In this document: positions 16,078-25,295 of the stretch, piece after piece
How the letters are laid out: each line of letters begins with the position of its first letter
Numbering within the stretch: position 1 is the stretch's first letter
Origin: Metaclostridioides mangenotii
GTDB lineage: Bacteria; Bacillota; Clostridia; Peptostreptococcales; Peptostreptococcaceae
DNA length: 64,000 nt
NCBI RefSeq assembly: GCF_018917235.1
Contig: NZ_JAHLOF010000001.1
Span: 1 to 64,000, forward strand
Reading direction: 5' to 3'
Notes under the pieces: model-generated
The model's database searches: none
The model's input: the letters and a program-made list of their open reading frames with translations, nothing else
Told to the model about the DNA's origin: nothing
Program-made: the position numbers and the translations under genes

Positions 16078-16822
16078 AAGTGTCAAGCTCCTTCCATAAT
16101 AAATCAAAATATGTCTGGAATTCTGGAACTTTACGTGTTTTGATTGGAACTTTTTCACCTTCTACTTTTATATCTATATCATAGATATTTTTTATAGTAG
16201 CTGGTCTTCTAGATAAAACAGCTACCTTATCTGATATACTGATAGCTTCTCCTATGTCGTGTGTAACTAAAATAGTTGATTTATTTTCATTTTTAATAAT
16301 CTTATATACATCATCACAAACTATTAGTCTAGTCTGATAATCAAGAGCAGAAAATGGTTCATCTAAAAGCAATATATCTGGATCTACTGACAAAGTCCTA
16401 ATTAAAGCAACCCTTTGTTTCATACCTCCAGATAGTTGTTTGGGATACATATTTCTAAAATCCCATAAATCGTATGTTTTAAGAAGTTTTTCAATTCTTT
16501 CAAGAGATTCTTTATCATTTTTCTTACCTTGAATTTCTAGACCGATAGTTATATTGTCCATTATATTACGCCACTCAAGTAAATTATCTCTTTGAAACAT
16601 ATATCCGATATTCCCATTTATATTTATATCACCACTTGTTGGTTTTAATAGTTTGGTCAATATGTTTAATAAAGTAGACTTCCCACTTCCAGATGGTCCA
16701 ACTAGTGTCAAGACATCACCTTCTTTAAGACTAAAGTTAATATCATCAAGAACTTTTAGTTCGCCTTCTTTATTGTAGAAGCTCTTGCATAAATTTCGTA
16801 CTTCTACTATGTTGTTATCCAT
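16067..16822 (-). CDS. ABC transporter ATP-binding protein, SsuB/TauB-like
   Basis: The 251-residue ATPase has Walker A GPSGSGKST near residue 42, the Q-loop in YMFQRDNLL, signature LSGGMKQR near 130, Walker B ILLLDEP near 150 and the switch His in LVTHD. It is the partner of the overlapping SsuC-like permease. The start is preceded by AGGAGG at normal spacing. No riboswitch is recognisable upstream. A palindromic ATACTAGTAT lies at 16853-16862, about 30 bases ahead of the start. Confidence 0.88.
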   Translation of the reverse strand: MDNNIVEVRNLCKSFYNKEGELKVLDDINFSLKEGDVLTLVGPSGSGKSTLLNILTKLLKPTSGDININGNIGYMFQRDNLLEWRNIMDNITIGLEIQGKKNDKESLERIEKLLKTYDLWDFRNMYPKQLSGGMKQRVALIRTLSVDPDILLLDEPFSALDYQTRLIVCDDVYKIIKNENKSTILVTHDIGEAISISDKVAVLSRRPATIKNIYDIDIKVEGEKVPIKTRKVPEFQTYFDLLWKELDTYEI

Positions 16823-17056
16823 TGTGACACCTCCTGTAGCATTTAGCTCGTATACTAGTATGGTATTAAAATTAGGGTAAATTCGTACCTATTTTTATGA
16901 ATATATGAAAATAATAGGAAAATTACAGATATTTATACTATAATATACAGTGTTATACAATCATTGACATGATGAATAACAAAACCTACATATCTATTAA
17001 ATAAACATATAATAGTATATAATAAAATAAACTGGTTTAGTAGAGGAGGAGAGCAT

Positions 17057-17266
17057 ATGGAAAAAAAGAAGTATGAGTGCCCAAAATGTGGATCACATTC
17101 ATATGATCACGATCAATTTCAAGCAACAGGTGGAAATTTTTCAAAAGTATTTAATGTGCAAAATAAGAAATTTATTACTATAAGTTGTAAAAAATGTGGT
17201 TACACTGAACTTTATAAGTCCGACACATCTACAGGATGGAATATCTTAGATTTTTTAATGAATTAA
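17057..17266 (+). CDS. Zn-ribbon protein, YpzI/COG3478 type
   Basis: This is a 69-residue protein made of one zinc ribbon: CPKCGSHSYD near residue 8 and CKKCGYTELY near 51. The spacing and the Tyr-rich end match a small family predicted to bind nucleic acid (Zn_ribbon_13-like). It has an excellent GAGGAGG ribosome site and its own terminator. The function is not known. Confidence 0.82.
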   Translation: MEKKKYECPKCGSHSYDHDQFQATGGNFSKVFNVQNKKFITISCKKCGYTELYKSDTSTGWNILDFLMN

Positions 17267-17313
17267 CATTTCAATATAATGAAATAATATTAATTCTATA
17301 ATTTAATAAGAAT

Positions 17314-17354
17314 AAAAGGGTATACAAACTTTTTAATAGTTTGTATACCCTTTT
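17314..17354. terminator. Bidirectional terminator
   Basis: A perfect 17-bp stem (17314-17330 with 17338-17354, core GGGTATACAAACT) with a 7-base loop separates the convergent zinc-ribbon and FetB-like genes and has A and T runs on both flanks. Confidence 0.9.
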
Positions 17355-17374
17355 AATTTAAAAGTTCATTTGAT

Positions 17375-18130
17375 TTAATTATTGTAGAGAGTTTTGCTAC
17401 CAAAATATAAAGAACAAAATACTACAAAACAAGTAACCGAACATTGAGCAATTATTATTGCTATTTGATACATTATAGCTGTAGTTGGTAATGTTCCTGA
17501 TAAAATTTGACCTGTCATCATCCCAGGTAAAGAGATTATTCCCATTCCTATCATTGAATTTAAAGTAGGTAAAATAGCTGTTTCAAGTGCTTGATTTGCA
17601 AAAGGGGAGAGTATTCTATCAGGAGTAACCCCTATGTTTATCAGTGTATCGATTTTATTTTTCTGGATTTTTATATTCTCATTAAACGTTTTAAGTCCTA
17701 GACTTACACCGGTCATTGCATTACCAAAGATCATTCCACTTATTGGTATTATGTACTGTTGATTGAAAATATTTACGCCTATAATAACGGTGATAAAGAA
17801 AAATATGACTGATAAACCAATAATAGAAAGAGATAAGCCCACAACTATTTTAAATTTCTTGTTAATATCATGGTTTCTAGATAATACTGTATATATTGAA
17901 AATACAGTCATAGAGGCTATGTACAATATTGTAAATACTGGATGAGGATTCTTAAAAATATATGTAAGTATAAATCCGGACAAAGCCAATTGGATACTCA
18001 TTCTCATACTTGCAACAATTAGTAGTCTGCTTTTATCTATGTTACACCTTTTCATTATAAAAAGTATTATTAATAACAAAAAATATATAAGAGAAAATTG
18101 CAGTATATTAAGTTCTACAATTGAGTTCAT
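17375..18130 (-). CDS. FetB-like ABC permease (UPF0014)
   Basis: The 251-residue protein has about seven hydrophobic helices and UPF0014/FetB family motifs (ASMRMSIQLALSGFILTYIF; ISGMIFGNAMTGVSLGLKTF; LPGMMTGQILSG). E. coli FetAB exports iron and helps against oxidative stress; Gram-positive members are less studied. The gene starts in a TAATG overlap with the ATPase stop, showing translational coupling. Metal export is the likely role. Confidence 0.85.
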   Translation of the reverse strand: MNSIVELNILQFSLIYFLLLIILFIMKRCNIDKSRLLIVASMRMSIQLALSGFILTYIFKNPHPVFTILYIASMTVFSIYTVLSRNHDINKKFKIVVGLSLSIIGLSVIFFFITVIIGVNIFNQQYIIPISGMIFGNAMTGVSLGLKTFNENIKIQKNKIDTLINIGVTPDRILSPFANQALETAILPTLNSMIGMGIISLPGMMTGQILSGTLPTTAIMYQIAIIIAQCSVTCFVVFCSLYFGSKTLYNN

Positions 18131-18753
18131 TATATTTCCTCCCTAGATAAATTTATTAAACGATCTGCATATTTATTTGCTAAGGCTTTATTGTGAGAAA
18201 TTACAATCAAGGAAAGATCATTTACTTTACAAAATTCGATAATATTACTCATTATTTGATTTGAATTATGCTCATCTAATGCACTTGTAGGTTCATCAAG
18301 CATTATCGTTTTTGGAAGAAGTGATAAGCAAATTGCTATATAAACTCTTTGTCTTTCTCCTCCAGACATTGTGGTACATAAGGTTTCTAAATCTATATCA
18401 ATACAGCAAACTGTTAGATATTTTATTATATCACTGTCTGCAGGTTTTGGTAGAGATCTATATTCATAGTATGTATAAAAGTTTTGCTTTATAGTTGAAT
18501 CAAATAAAAATACTGTCTGTCCAACAAGTATTACTTCTTTTCTAAATTCTATGGAATTAGAATATTCTAAAGGTTTATTTAAGTATCTAATCATCCCACT
18601 ATCGGGACTTATTACACCATTTAATAGCCTTAGCATCGTACTTTTTCCTGTACCGCTTTCACCACAAATAAATGTTACTTCTTTCGATTCAATTTTAATA
18701 TGGGGATATTTTATATTTTTATAGCTTATATTTTCTAGTAAGAATAATGACAT
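18130..18753 (-). CDS. FetA-like ABC ATPase
   Basis: The 207-residue compact ATPase has Walker A CGESGTGKST near residue 32, signature SGGERQR near 125, Walker B TIMLDEPTSALD and switch His in VISHN. AGGAGG sits just before the ATG at 18753, so a longer upstream extension in the same frame is rejected. It is the partner of the coupled FetB-like permease. Confidence 0.85.
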   Translation of the reverse strand: MSLFLLENISYKNIKYPHIKIESKEVTFICGESGTGKSTMLRLLNGVISPDSGMIRYLNKPLEYSNSIEFRKEVILVGQTVFLFDSTIKQNFYTYYEYRSLPKPADSDIIKYLTVCCIDIDLETLCTTMSGGERQRVYIAICLSLLPKTIMLDEPTSALDEHNSNQIMSNIIEFCKVNDLSLIVISHNKALANKYADRLINLSREEI

Positions 18754-18916
18754 ACAACCTCCTAAATAAATTCTCATTTCTAAATTACATATCTTATTAT
18801 ATAGAGCTTTTGTATAAATATCAATGTAAATGATTTTTAAAACCAAATGTTAATAATTTTCATACTTTGTATTTAAGTTATTTATGTGATAATAAATAAT
18901 AAAAGTAAAGCAAAAT

Positions 18917-18949
18917 AGATATAGAATGAACACATATCATTCTATATCT
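18917..18949 (-). terminator. Probable terminator of the abiG operon
   Basis: A perfect 13-bp stem (AGATATAGAATGA with TCATTCTATATCT) and 7-base loop lies 56 bases after the abiGii stop codon, with a moderately T-rich tail on the minus strand. Confidence 0.55.
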
Positions 18950-19004
18950 ATCTATATCATTTATTTTTTTATTTATAAAATAATACTAAACGAACATGTA
19001 CTTT

Positions 19005-20195
19005 CTAAATAATAAATTCCCCAGCTTTTTCAAAAATTTTATTTATATCCTCATGATTATTTATGTACTCACTTCTAGATTTTTCATCAACAAAATACAT
19101 GCAAGACTTATATATCTTTTTTTTACCTGAATTTAAACATTCAAGTTTATATTTAATACCCTCATTTGTTTTTACATGAGTTTCACTAGTTATTATTAAG
19201 TTATACATTGTTAGTATACTATATAAAGGTATTTTAGTCTTAAGAATTTCAACTTCGGTATCTTCAAAAGTTTTAAAAATAAATTTATCATTATTAAAAA
19301 TTTCGTCAATGTCCAATTCCTTACTTACCGTCATACTTAGTTTATTTATTTCTATATATTCTTTAAACGGTTTTTTTTCAATTAAACATTTATATAGGAT
19401 TTCGGTATTATAGATATCATCTGGTAATACTTCTTCCTTAGGTTTAATTTTTGTATTTATTAATTTAGATACTTTATTTAATTTTTCATAAAAATTAATT
19501 ACATAATCTAATGAATCAATGTCTATAGGGAACTGAAAATCATCCAGAACTTCATCAATAGGTTTACCATTTACGTTTAAAGTTTTATCTGCAAAGGCTC
19601 TTAATAATTTTAAATTATTTAAAGCGTTATTTACAGATTTGCATTGTTCAAAATTAACTTTTACCTTAAAGCTGGATTTTGAGTTTTCTCGATTTATTTT
19701 AAATGCAATCTCTAAATCTTGATAGTTAATCCTTTTAAATATAATTATATTTAAGTCTTTTGAAGGCTGTCTTTTAATGGTAACTGTCTTATGAACTCCA
19801 TTACCTTCAATTTCAACATCAAATTCTTTAAATTTAGGGGGTGATATAGTAAATTTAATCTCAGGTTCTTCATCGTTTAAAGTATGCCTTAATATATTTT
19901 TAGTTTCGAAAGGTCGAATATTGACTTCTACTTTTTCTTTGATTTTTAATTTCTCTTGTGAATTATAAGAGTATGCTAAAATCTGATTAATACTTTTTCC
20001 AACTAAATTTTTGGGAAGTTCAAAAGAATTTTCGTTAATAAAGTTTTTTATACTTTCCAAAGATAATACAAATGCATCTTCATAACTAATATATTCGAAT
20101 TCATTTGGTAACAATTCATTATCAAGTTGATCAATTATTGTTTTGGCAATAATAGCATTATCTTTCTTGAAAGCATTATTAAATCTAGCGCACAT
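19005..20195 (-). CDS. abiGii: AbiGii-type abortive-infection protein (predicted toxin)
   Basis: This is a 396-residue protein. It is almost the same length as lactococcal AbiGii (397 residues, from memory) and lies directly after an AbiGi-like gene, as in lactococcal AbiG. The N-terminus (RFNNAFKKDNAIIAKTIID) fits what I recall of that family. There is no signal peptide or membrane helix, so it should be cytosolic. In the AbiG system the two proteins together block phage growth, and AbiGii is predicted to be the toxin of a type IV-like toxin-antitoxin pair. No catalytic motif is visible to me. A GGAGGG lies 11 bases before the ATG, inside the end of abiGi. Confidence 0.75.
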   Translation of the reverse strand: MCARFNNAFKKDNAIIAKTIIDQLDNELLPNEFEYISYEDAFVLSLESIKNFINENSFELPKNLVGKSINQILAYSYNSQEKLKIKEKVEVNIRPFETKNILRHTLNDEEPEIKFTISPPKFKEFDVEIEGNGVHKTVTIKRQPSKDLNIIIFKRINYQDLEIAFKINRENSKSSFKVKVNFEQCKSVNNALNNLKLLRAFADKTLNVNGKPIDEVLDDFQFPIDIDSLDYVINFYEKLNKVSKLINTKIKPKEEVLPDDIYNTEILYKCLIEKKPFKEYIEINKLSMTVSKELDIDEIFNNDKFIFKTFEDTEVEILKTKIPLYSILTMYNLIITSETHVKTNEGIKYKLECLNSGKKKIYKSCMYFVDEKSRSEYINNHEDINKIFEKAGEFII

Positions 20196-20198
20196 AAT

Positions 20199-21002
20199 TT
20201 ATATGTCCCTCCTTATAATATCCAATGTTATTATTTTTGAAATTAAAATATATTTTTCCATATCATTTATATCAAGATCTATTATAAAAATTATAAGCTC
20301 ATTTCGATCATTATTATCTTTCACAAAAATATACTTTATATCATCATATGTAAATTTAAGCCATAGATCTTGATATTCATAAATAGCATCAGAATACCTC
20401 TTATATGCATTAACATTCATAAAAGATTTATAAGACAAAACTTCAGGCAGATCACATTCAGTTTCAATATTTGGAACATACCTCCATTCTCTCTCATCAT
20501 GAAAGTTTTTATCCTTGTATTCTCCTTCTACTAACATTTTTCCTTCAATTGGTTTTATAAATAAAACATGTTCTAATAGATAATCTTTATATGGTTCTAA
20601 TATGCATTCATTTTCAACATCATCATCAACTACAAATAATTTTTCAAGTTCTTTAACAAGTCTTGAATTTTCATTTATGTAATGAATAGGCTGTATACCA
20701 TTTTTAATTCCCCAATTTTTATCCATTCCCAAACCCATAAAACCATAGAAATCACAGTGATAATGTATTTTTTGAATATTTATATCACAAAAACATGTCA
20801 TAGGAAAGGCAATTTTTTCAAAATTATCTAAATTTAAATAAGGTATTAACTCTTCATAATATCTAGGTATAAAGGCCTTGTCTTTTATGATTTGTTTTAA
20901 ATAATCTAATTTCGTCATAAATTTAAATAAGGAGTTTGCACTTTGTATAAATTCTTTTGTAATTTTAAACTCAATGTACTTTGCATCAATATTACAACTC
21001 AT
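20199..21002 (-). CDS. abiGi: AbiGi-type abortive-infection protein (predicted antitoxin)
   Basis: This 267-residue cytosolic protein contains features of the AbiGi family: FIPRYYEELIPYLNL, AFPMTCFCDINI, YHCDFYGFMGLGMDKNWG and GIQPIHYINEN in order, followed by DEREWRYVPN. The ATG at 21002 lies just after GGAGGG and is chosen over the upstream ATG at 21023. It precedes abiGii by only 3 bases, so the two are translated from one message with antitoxin first. The pair is divergent from a radical SAM gene. The coding sequence is strongly AT-rich, as is common for transferred defence genes, but flanks are also AT-rich. Confidence 0.82.
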   Translation of the reverse strand: MSCNIDAKYIEFKITKEFIQSANSLFKFMTKLDYLKQIIKDKAFIPRYYEELIPYLNLDNFEKIAFPMTCFCDINIQKIHYHCDFYGFMGLGMDKNWGIKNGIQPIHYINENSRLVKELEKLFVVDDDVENECILEPYKDYLLEHVLFIKPIEGKMLVEGEYKDKNFHDEREWRYVPNIETECDLPEVLSYKSFMNVNAYKRYSDAIYEYQDLWLKFTYDDIKYIFVKDNNDRNELIIFIIDLDINDMEKYILISKIITLDIIRRDI

Positions 21003-21135
21003 AATTCCCTCCATAAACTTCATTTATACTATTATATTAATTAAGTAAAAAAAACAATTACAAAATAGTTTATTATCAAATTTATTTTTTATAATATAAT
21101 AAATATATAAATTTAATAAGGAGAGTATAGATGGG

Positions 21136-22020
21136 ATGGATTTTATAATAGCTAAAACTATTGTTAATAAAGTTAAAAATTCAGGTTGGTTCGGAATTGA
21201 CTATAACATGAACATATATAAAGGATGTTGCCATGGCTGCATATACTGTGATAGTAGAAGTAGGTGCTATCAAATTGAAAATTTCGATACTGTAAGAGCA
21301 AAAATAGACTCAGCAGAGATAATTAATAGAGAGTTAAAAGGTAAAATAAAAAAGGGGGTAGTAGGAACAGGCGCTATGTCTGATCCGTATAATCCGTACG
21401 AAAAAAAATACGAATTGACGAGAGAGGCTTTAAAACTTGTAGATAAATATGGATATGGAATAGCTATAGATACAAAAAGTAACCTTATAACTAGAGATAT
21501 AGATATACTAAAATCTATAAAAGTACATTCTCCTATAATTACTAAAATAACTATTACAACTTGTAATGATAAACTTAGTAAAATTGTTGAGCCAAATGTA
21601 TCAAGCTCTTCTGAAAGATTCGATAGCATTAGAAGGTTATCTGAATCAGGAATATATGCAGGTATATTAATGGGGCCAATTCTTCCATTTATTGAAGATA
21701 ATGAAGAGAATATAAGAGGGATTATTGATTTGGCACACGATAGCGGGGCAAAGTTTATCAATTTTCACCCAGGAGTTACACTTAGAGACAATCAAAGAGA
21801 ATGGTACTACGATAAACTAGACGAAAGTTTTCCAAATCTGAAATATAAATATATGCAAACCTATGGATATAAATATAATTGCCTATCTCCTAAATATAAA
21901 AATTTATTGCATATATTCAAAGAAGAGTGCGATAAAAAAAATATAATATACAACATGGAAGATATAATTGAAGACTATAAAAATAAATATAAGACTACAC
22001 AAATATCTTTATTCGATTAA
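21136..22020 (+). CDS. SPL-family radical SAM protein
   Basis: This is a 294-residue protein. The Fe-S cluster motif is GCCHGCIYCDSR near residue 31 (Cx3Cx2C), followed by GVVGTGAMSDPYNPYEKKY near 77 and later ITITTCNDKLSKIVEP. This pattern is typical of the SplB-like COG1533 family. Spore photoproduct lyase repairs DNA thymine dimers, but most members of this wider family have no known substrate. A competing ATG at 21131 has better spacing from AAGGAG but reads only MGWIL and then stops. The real frame starts at 21136 and may be dampened by it. It lies between AbiG and the ZorAB-like pair. Confidence 0.82.
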   Translation: MDFIIAKTIVNKVKNSGWFGIDYNMNIYKGCCHGCIYCDSRSRCYQIENFDTVRAKIDSAEIINRELKGKIKKGVVGTGAMSDPYNPYEKKYELTREALKLVDKYGYGIAIDTKSNLITRDIDILKSIKVHSPIITKITITTCNDKLSKIVEPNVSSSSERFDSIRRLSESGIYAGILMGPILPFIEDNEENIRGIIDLAHDSGAKFINFHPGVTLRDNQREWYYDKLDESFPNLKYKYMQTYGYKYNCLSPKYKNLLHIFKEECDKKNIIYNMEDIIEDYKNKYKTTQISLFD

Positions 22021-22125
22021 TAGACAATATTTTATAAAAATCCATAAATTTTCATTTATCTATCATTTTTTAGAAACTAGCTACGTATAGATTATATATA
22101 AATAATTTATAAGGTGGGGATAAAT

Positions 22126-23568
22126 ATGAGTAATATTATTGTCAACTTCGTAGGCTCGATACTTACTAATCCTATAACTATAGCATTTTTAATATTCATA
22201 ACGATATTTGCTGTTACCAAAATATTGGACAACAGTAGGCTGTATTCATATATTGAAATAAAGCTTAACGAAGTAAATACTAACTATGAGACTAGCGCAT
22301 TCTACAACGAGGTAAAGATAAAATTTGAAGAATACAGTAAGAACCACAAGTATTCGGATGTAAATATAACTTCCTTTATAGAAGAGGTTATATCTGGGCT
22401 TAATTACAATAACAGATTGCTTTTAGATAAGATTAACAGTATCAAAAACGCATCTTCAATATGTATATTATTCGGAGTACTAGGGACATTTGTAGGGCTT
22501 TCTACAATGCTGTTATCTGTAAATACAAATGATATTGTAAATTCATTGCCAGCTACTATTAGTAGTATGCAAACAGCCTTTTTAACAAGTATTTTTGGTA
22601 TTGTTTTTTCTATAGTCATAACATCAATTATTAGGACTAAAGATTGCGAACATTTATTAGTTAGATTAATGTTGAAAACAGAAAACATACTTACTTCGCA
22701 AGTAACTCATAAAAAATCAGAGTATACGGACAGTAAAATCGAGGAAGTAAAAAATACAATAAAACATATAAGTAAGTCTATTGAGTCAATCGAGAAATTC
22801 GATAAAATATCACAAGATCTAACCGAGTTCAATGAAGAGTTTATTAACGGAATCAAAAACCTAAAAACACTACTTGAAGGTTCTGAAAGCTCAATTAAAA
22901 CATTTGATCAGAGTATTAGAAAGCTAGATAAACAGTTCAGTATACTGAATGTAAAATTTAATAAGTTATTTGATAAATATGATAGACAAGACGACATTAG
23001 TAGAGAAATGCTATTCGACCTAAAGGAATCATCAAAGAATATTACAAATGCTACTGAGAGTCAGTATAAAATTAAAGATTACATAAAAAATATCAACGCT
23101 GGATTTGCAATATATGAAAAAAGTGCCCAAGATATGTTGTCTAAACTTATTAAACATGAGAATCAGATGAATGAAACGCAAAGAAATTTACTAGAAGAAA
23201 AAGTTACACTGGATTATACAGTCAACTCTTTAGCAGATGTAATCGCAGATTTCTCAGAAGATATACAAGACAAACTTGATAAAGTATTTGATAAATCTTT
23301 GGATATACAAGATAAACTTAATATGACTTTTGATACTGCTGTTATGGAAGAATATAATCTGATTGATTATAAAGACTTTGTAGACAGATTAGTTGATAAA
23401 ATTGATATAAATGAGGAAAGTTTAAAAGATAAATACAGCCTAAAACTAGCAGATTTTAATGATGCTTTAAATATTGAATCAGCTACAGAAATAATAGATA
23501 AATCAAATAAGCTAAAAAATATCGATGTAAAAGATATAATAGGTGAGGATGAGATAAATGATAAATAA
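22126..23568 (+). CDS. ZorA-like MotA/TolQ/ExbB-family protein with long coiled-coil tail
   Basis: This is a 480-residue protein. It has a membrane helix near residues 12-34 and two more near 112-131 and 150-170. The MotA/TolQ-type motif is LFGVLGTFVGLS. A tail of about 300 residues rich in Lys, Glu, Asp, Ile and Ser then follows, predicted to be coiled coil. That build matches ZorA of the Zorya anti-phage system more than MotA, which lacks the long tail. The next gene encodes the matching ZorB-like partner and overlaps by 11 bases. The start at 22126 follows AAGGTGGGG; the GTG at 22114 lies within that site. Ion flow would drive rotation or signalling through the tail; this is inferred from the family. 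Confidence 0.78.
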   Translation: MSNIIVNFVGSILTNPITIAFLIFITIFAVTKILDNSRLYSYIEIKLNEVNTNYETSAFYNEVKIKFEEYSKNHKYSDVNITSFIEEVISGLNYNNRLLLDKINSIKNASSICILFGVLGTFVGLSTMLLSVNTNDIVNSLPATISSMQTAFLTSIFGIVFSIVITSIIRTKDCEHLLVRLMLKTENILTSQVTHKKSEYTDSKIEEVKNTIKHISKSIESIEKFDKISQDLTEFNEEFINGIKNLKTLLEGSESSIKTFDQSIRKLDKQFSILNVKFNKLFDKYDRQDDISREMLFDLKESSKNITNATESQYKIKDYIKNINAGFAIYEKSAQDMLSKLIKHENQMNETQRNLLEEKVTLDYTVNSLADVIADFSEDIQDKLDKVFDKSLDIQDKLNMTFDTAVMEEYNLIDYKDFVDRLVDKIDINEESLKDKYSLKLADFNDALNIESATEIIDKSNKLKNIDVKDIIGEDEINDK

Positions 23569-24181
23569 ATACAGAAGAACTGTTAACAGAGAATTTGAAA
23601 AGAGTAGTTTTTGGCCTACTTTTACAGATCTACTTTCAACTGTTCTTATGGTTGTCATTCTAACTCTATTTAGCACTCAAAGCATATCTGGATCTGTTAA
23701 ACAAGATTTGGCGCAGAATATAAATGCTTCAGTAGAAGAAACATTGAATAATGATAACATTCCAGTTAAAGTAGATAAAGATAGTGGTCAAGTAACATTT
23801 GGCGAGAGTACGATGTTTGATATCGATAGTGATGAGCTTAAGCCAGAAGCAAAAGAAATGCTGAAAAAATTCGTTCCTAAGTATGTAGGAACAGTATATA
23901 AAGACTATGGCAACAATATATCAAAAATAGTAGTTGAGGGTCATACAGATGATATTGGGAGCTATTTGTACAATTTAGATTTATCACAAAGGAGAGCTTA
24001 TAGTGTAACAAAATTTATGGTAAGTGACGAAATAGGAAATTATAAATATAAAAATGAATTTACAAAAGATATAATAGCTGTTGGAAGATCAAAGGCTGAT
24101 TTAATAAAATTCAATAATGGAACAGTAAACAGAGATGCTTCTAGAAGAGTAGAGTTAAAATATGAAATAAATATAGAATAA
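23558..24181 (+). CDS. ZorB-like MotB/OmpA-domain protein
   Basis: This 207-residue protein has a short basic cytosolic start, then a membrane helix beginning FWPTFTDLLSTVLMVV with Asp24, the position of the essential proton-carrying Asp of MotB/ZorB. A periplasm-side OmpA/MotB peptidoglycan-binding domain follows (about 90-205) with VEGHTDDIGSYLYN and LSQRRAYSV. It would anchor the stator in the cell wall. It overlaps the ZorA-like gene, so both are co-translated. No flagellar gene is near, and the ZorC, ZorD or ZorE partners of known Zorya systems are absent. Confidence 0.82.
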   Translation: MINKYRRTVNREFEKSSFWPTFTDLLSTVLMVVILTLFSTQSISGSVKQDLAQNINASVEETLNNDNIPVKVDKDSGQVTFGESTMFDIDSDELKPEAKEMLKKFVPKYVGTVYKDYGNNISKIVVEGHTDDIGSYLYNLDLSQRRAYSVTKFMVSDEIGNYKYKNEFTKDIIAVGRSKADLIKFNNGTVNRDASRRVELKYEINIE

Positions 24182-24299
24182 TTATTTATCTTATTTTAAT
24201 AAGACAATTTAAATAAATTCTTCTAATAATAGCAAATTTCACTAAAAAACGATAAAATGGTATAATAGTTGTAATTGTTATTATTATGGAGGACATAAA

Positions 24300-25259
24300 A
24301 TGAAGTATATTGACAAAAATAATATTAAGAAAAATACTATTAAAATTAAATCTTTGCTGATACTTTTAGTATTTTCAGTATCGGTTTTTTTAACAGCATG
24401 TGATCAATTAGATATTATAAAAGAAGTAGTAAATGATACTACAACTGATCAGAGTACTGAGGCTATTAATACTAGTGATAATAAAGTAAAAATTCACTTT
24501 ATAGATACCGGAAATAGTGATGCCATTCTTATACAAGATAATGGTGTTTTCACATTGATCGATGGCGGAGATAACGATGATGAAAAACTAATGGTTGACT
24601 ATCTTAATAAATGTGGTGTAAAATCTATTAAATACTTAATATCGACACATGCCCACGCTGATCATTTGGGCGGTTTAGATGCTGTGGTTAAAAATTTCGA
24701 AGTAGAGAATGCTCTTGTTTCTAATGGATCAGCAAATACTAAAAGCTACAGAGATTTTATTAATGCTATGGCAGATAAAGGTTTGTCACCAGGAGTTCCA
24801 CTTGAAAACAACAAATTCTACTTAAATAATTCCTACTTTGAAGTCTTAAACACTAATGGTGGAAATACAACTAACGACCAATCACTAGTTTTAGTTTACA
24901 CAAACGGAAATGATAAAGTTCTATTTACAGGCGATATAGAAAAAGAAACAGAAAAAGAGATTTTAGGTAAGTTAAATAACGTTGATTTGTTAAAAGTAGC
25001 ACATCATGGTTCTAGAAGTAGCTCTACACAAGCATTTTTAGATATAGTAAATCCAGAGTATGCTGTTATACTTGCAGCTAAAGATAATTCATATGGCCAT
25101 CCACATAAGGAGACAATGAAGAGACTTGAAAAAAAGAATATAAAAATACATAGAAGTGATGAATGTGGTGATATAATTTTTGAATCTACAGGAGATGGAC
25201 TTATTTCGGATTGCAAGATAGAGGGGAGTTATGTTGACGGTAGAAGCAAAGCCAATTAG
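24300..25259 (+). CDS. Lipoprotein metallo-beta-lactamase-fold hydrolase, ComEC C-terminal type
   Basis: This is a 319-residue protein. A basic start, hydrophobic core and lipobox LTAC put Cys near residue 34, so it should be a surface lipoprotein. The catalytic domain has FIDTGNSDAILIQ, STHAHADHLGG (metal-binding HxHxDH), LFTGDIE and VAHHGSRSSS. This is the order found in the C-terminal domain of ComEC/Rec2. Such domains are suspected nucleases or phosphodiesterases, and the free lipoprotein forms are common in Firmicutes without tested roles. It lies 118 bases after the ZorB-like gene on the same strand, so it may or may not be part of that transcript. Confidence 0.85.
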   Translation: MKYIDKNNIKKNTIKIKSLLILLVFSVSVFLTACDQLDIIKEVVNDTTTDQSTEAINTSDNKVKIHFIDTGNSDAILIQDNGVFTLIDGGDNDDEKLMVDYLNKCGVKSIKYLISTHAHADHLGGLDAVVKNFEVENALVSNGSANTKSYRDFINAMADKGLSPGVPLENNKFYLNNSYFEVLNTNGGNTTNDQSLVLVYTNGNDKVLFTGDIEKETEKEILGKLNNVDLLKVAHHGSRSSSTQAFLDIVNPEYAVILAAKDNSYGHPHKETMKRLEKKNIKIHRSDECGDIIFESTGDGLISDCKIEGSYVDGRSKAN

Positions 25260-25295
25260 ATGTTAAGTGTTAATATTAACGCAAGAGGTGGTACT

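Noticed and set aside
22126..25259. A complete Zorya system
   Set aside because: Only ZorA- and ZorB-like genes are present. No ZorC, no ZorD helicase and no HNH ZorE can be found nearby, so the full system cannot be claimed.
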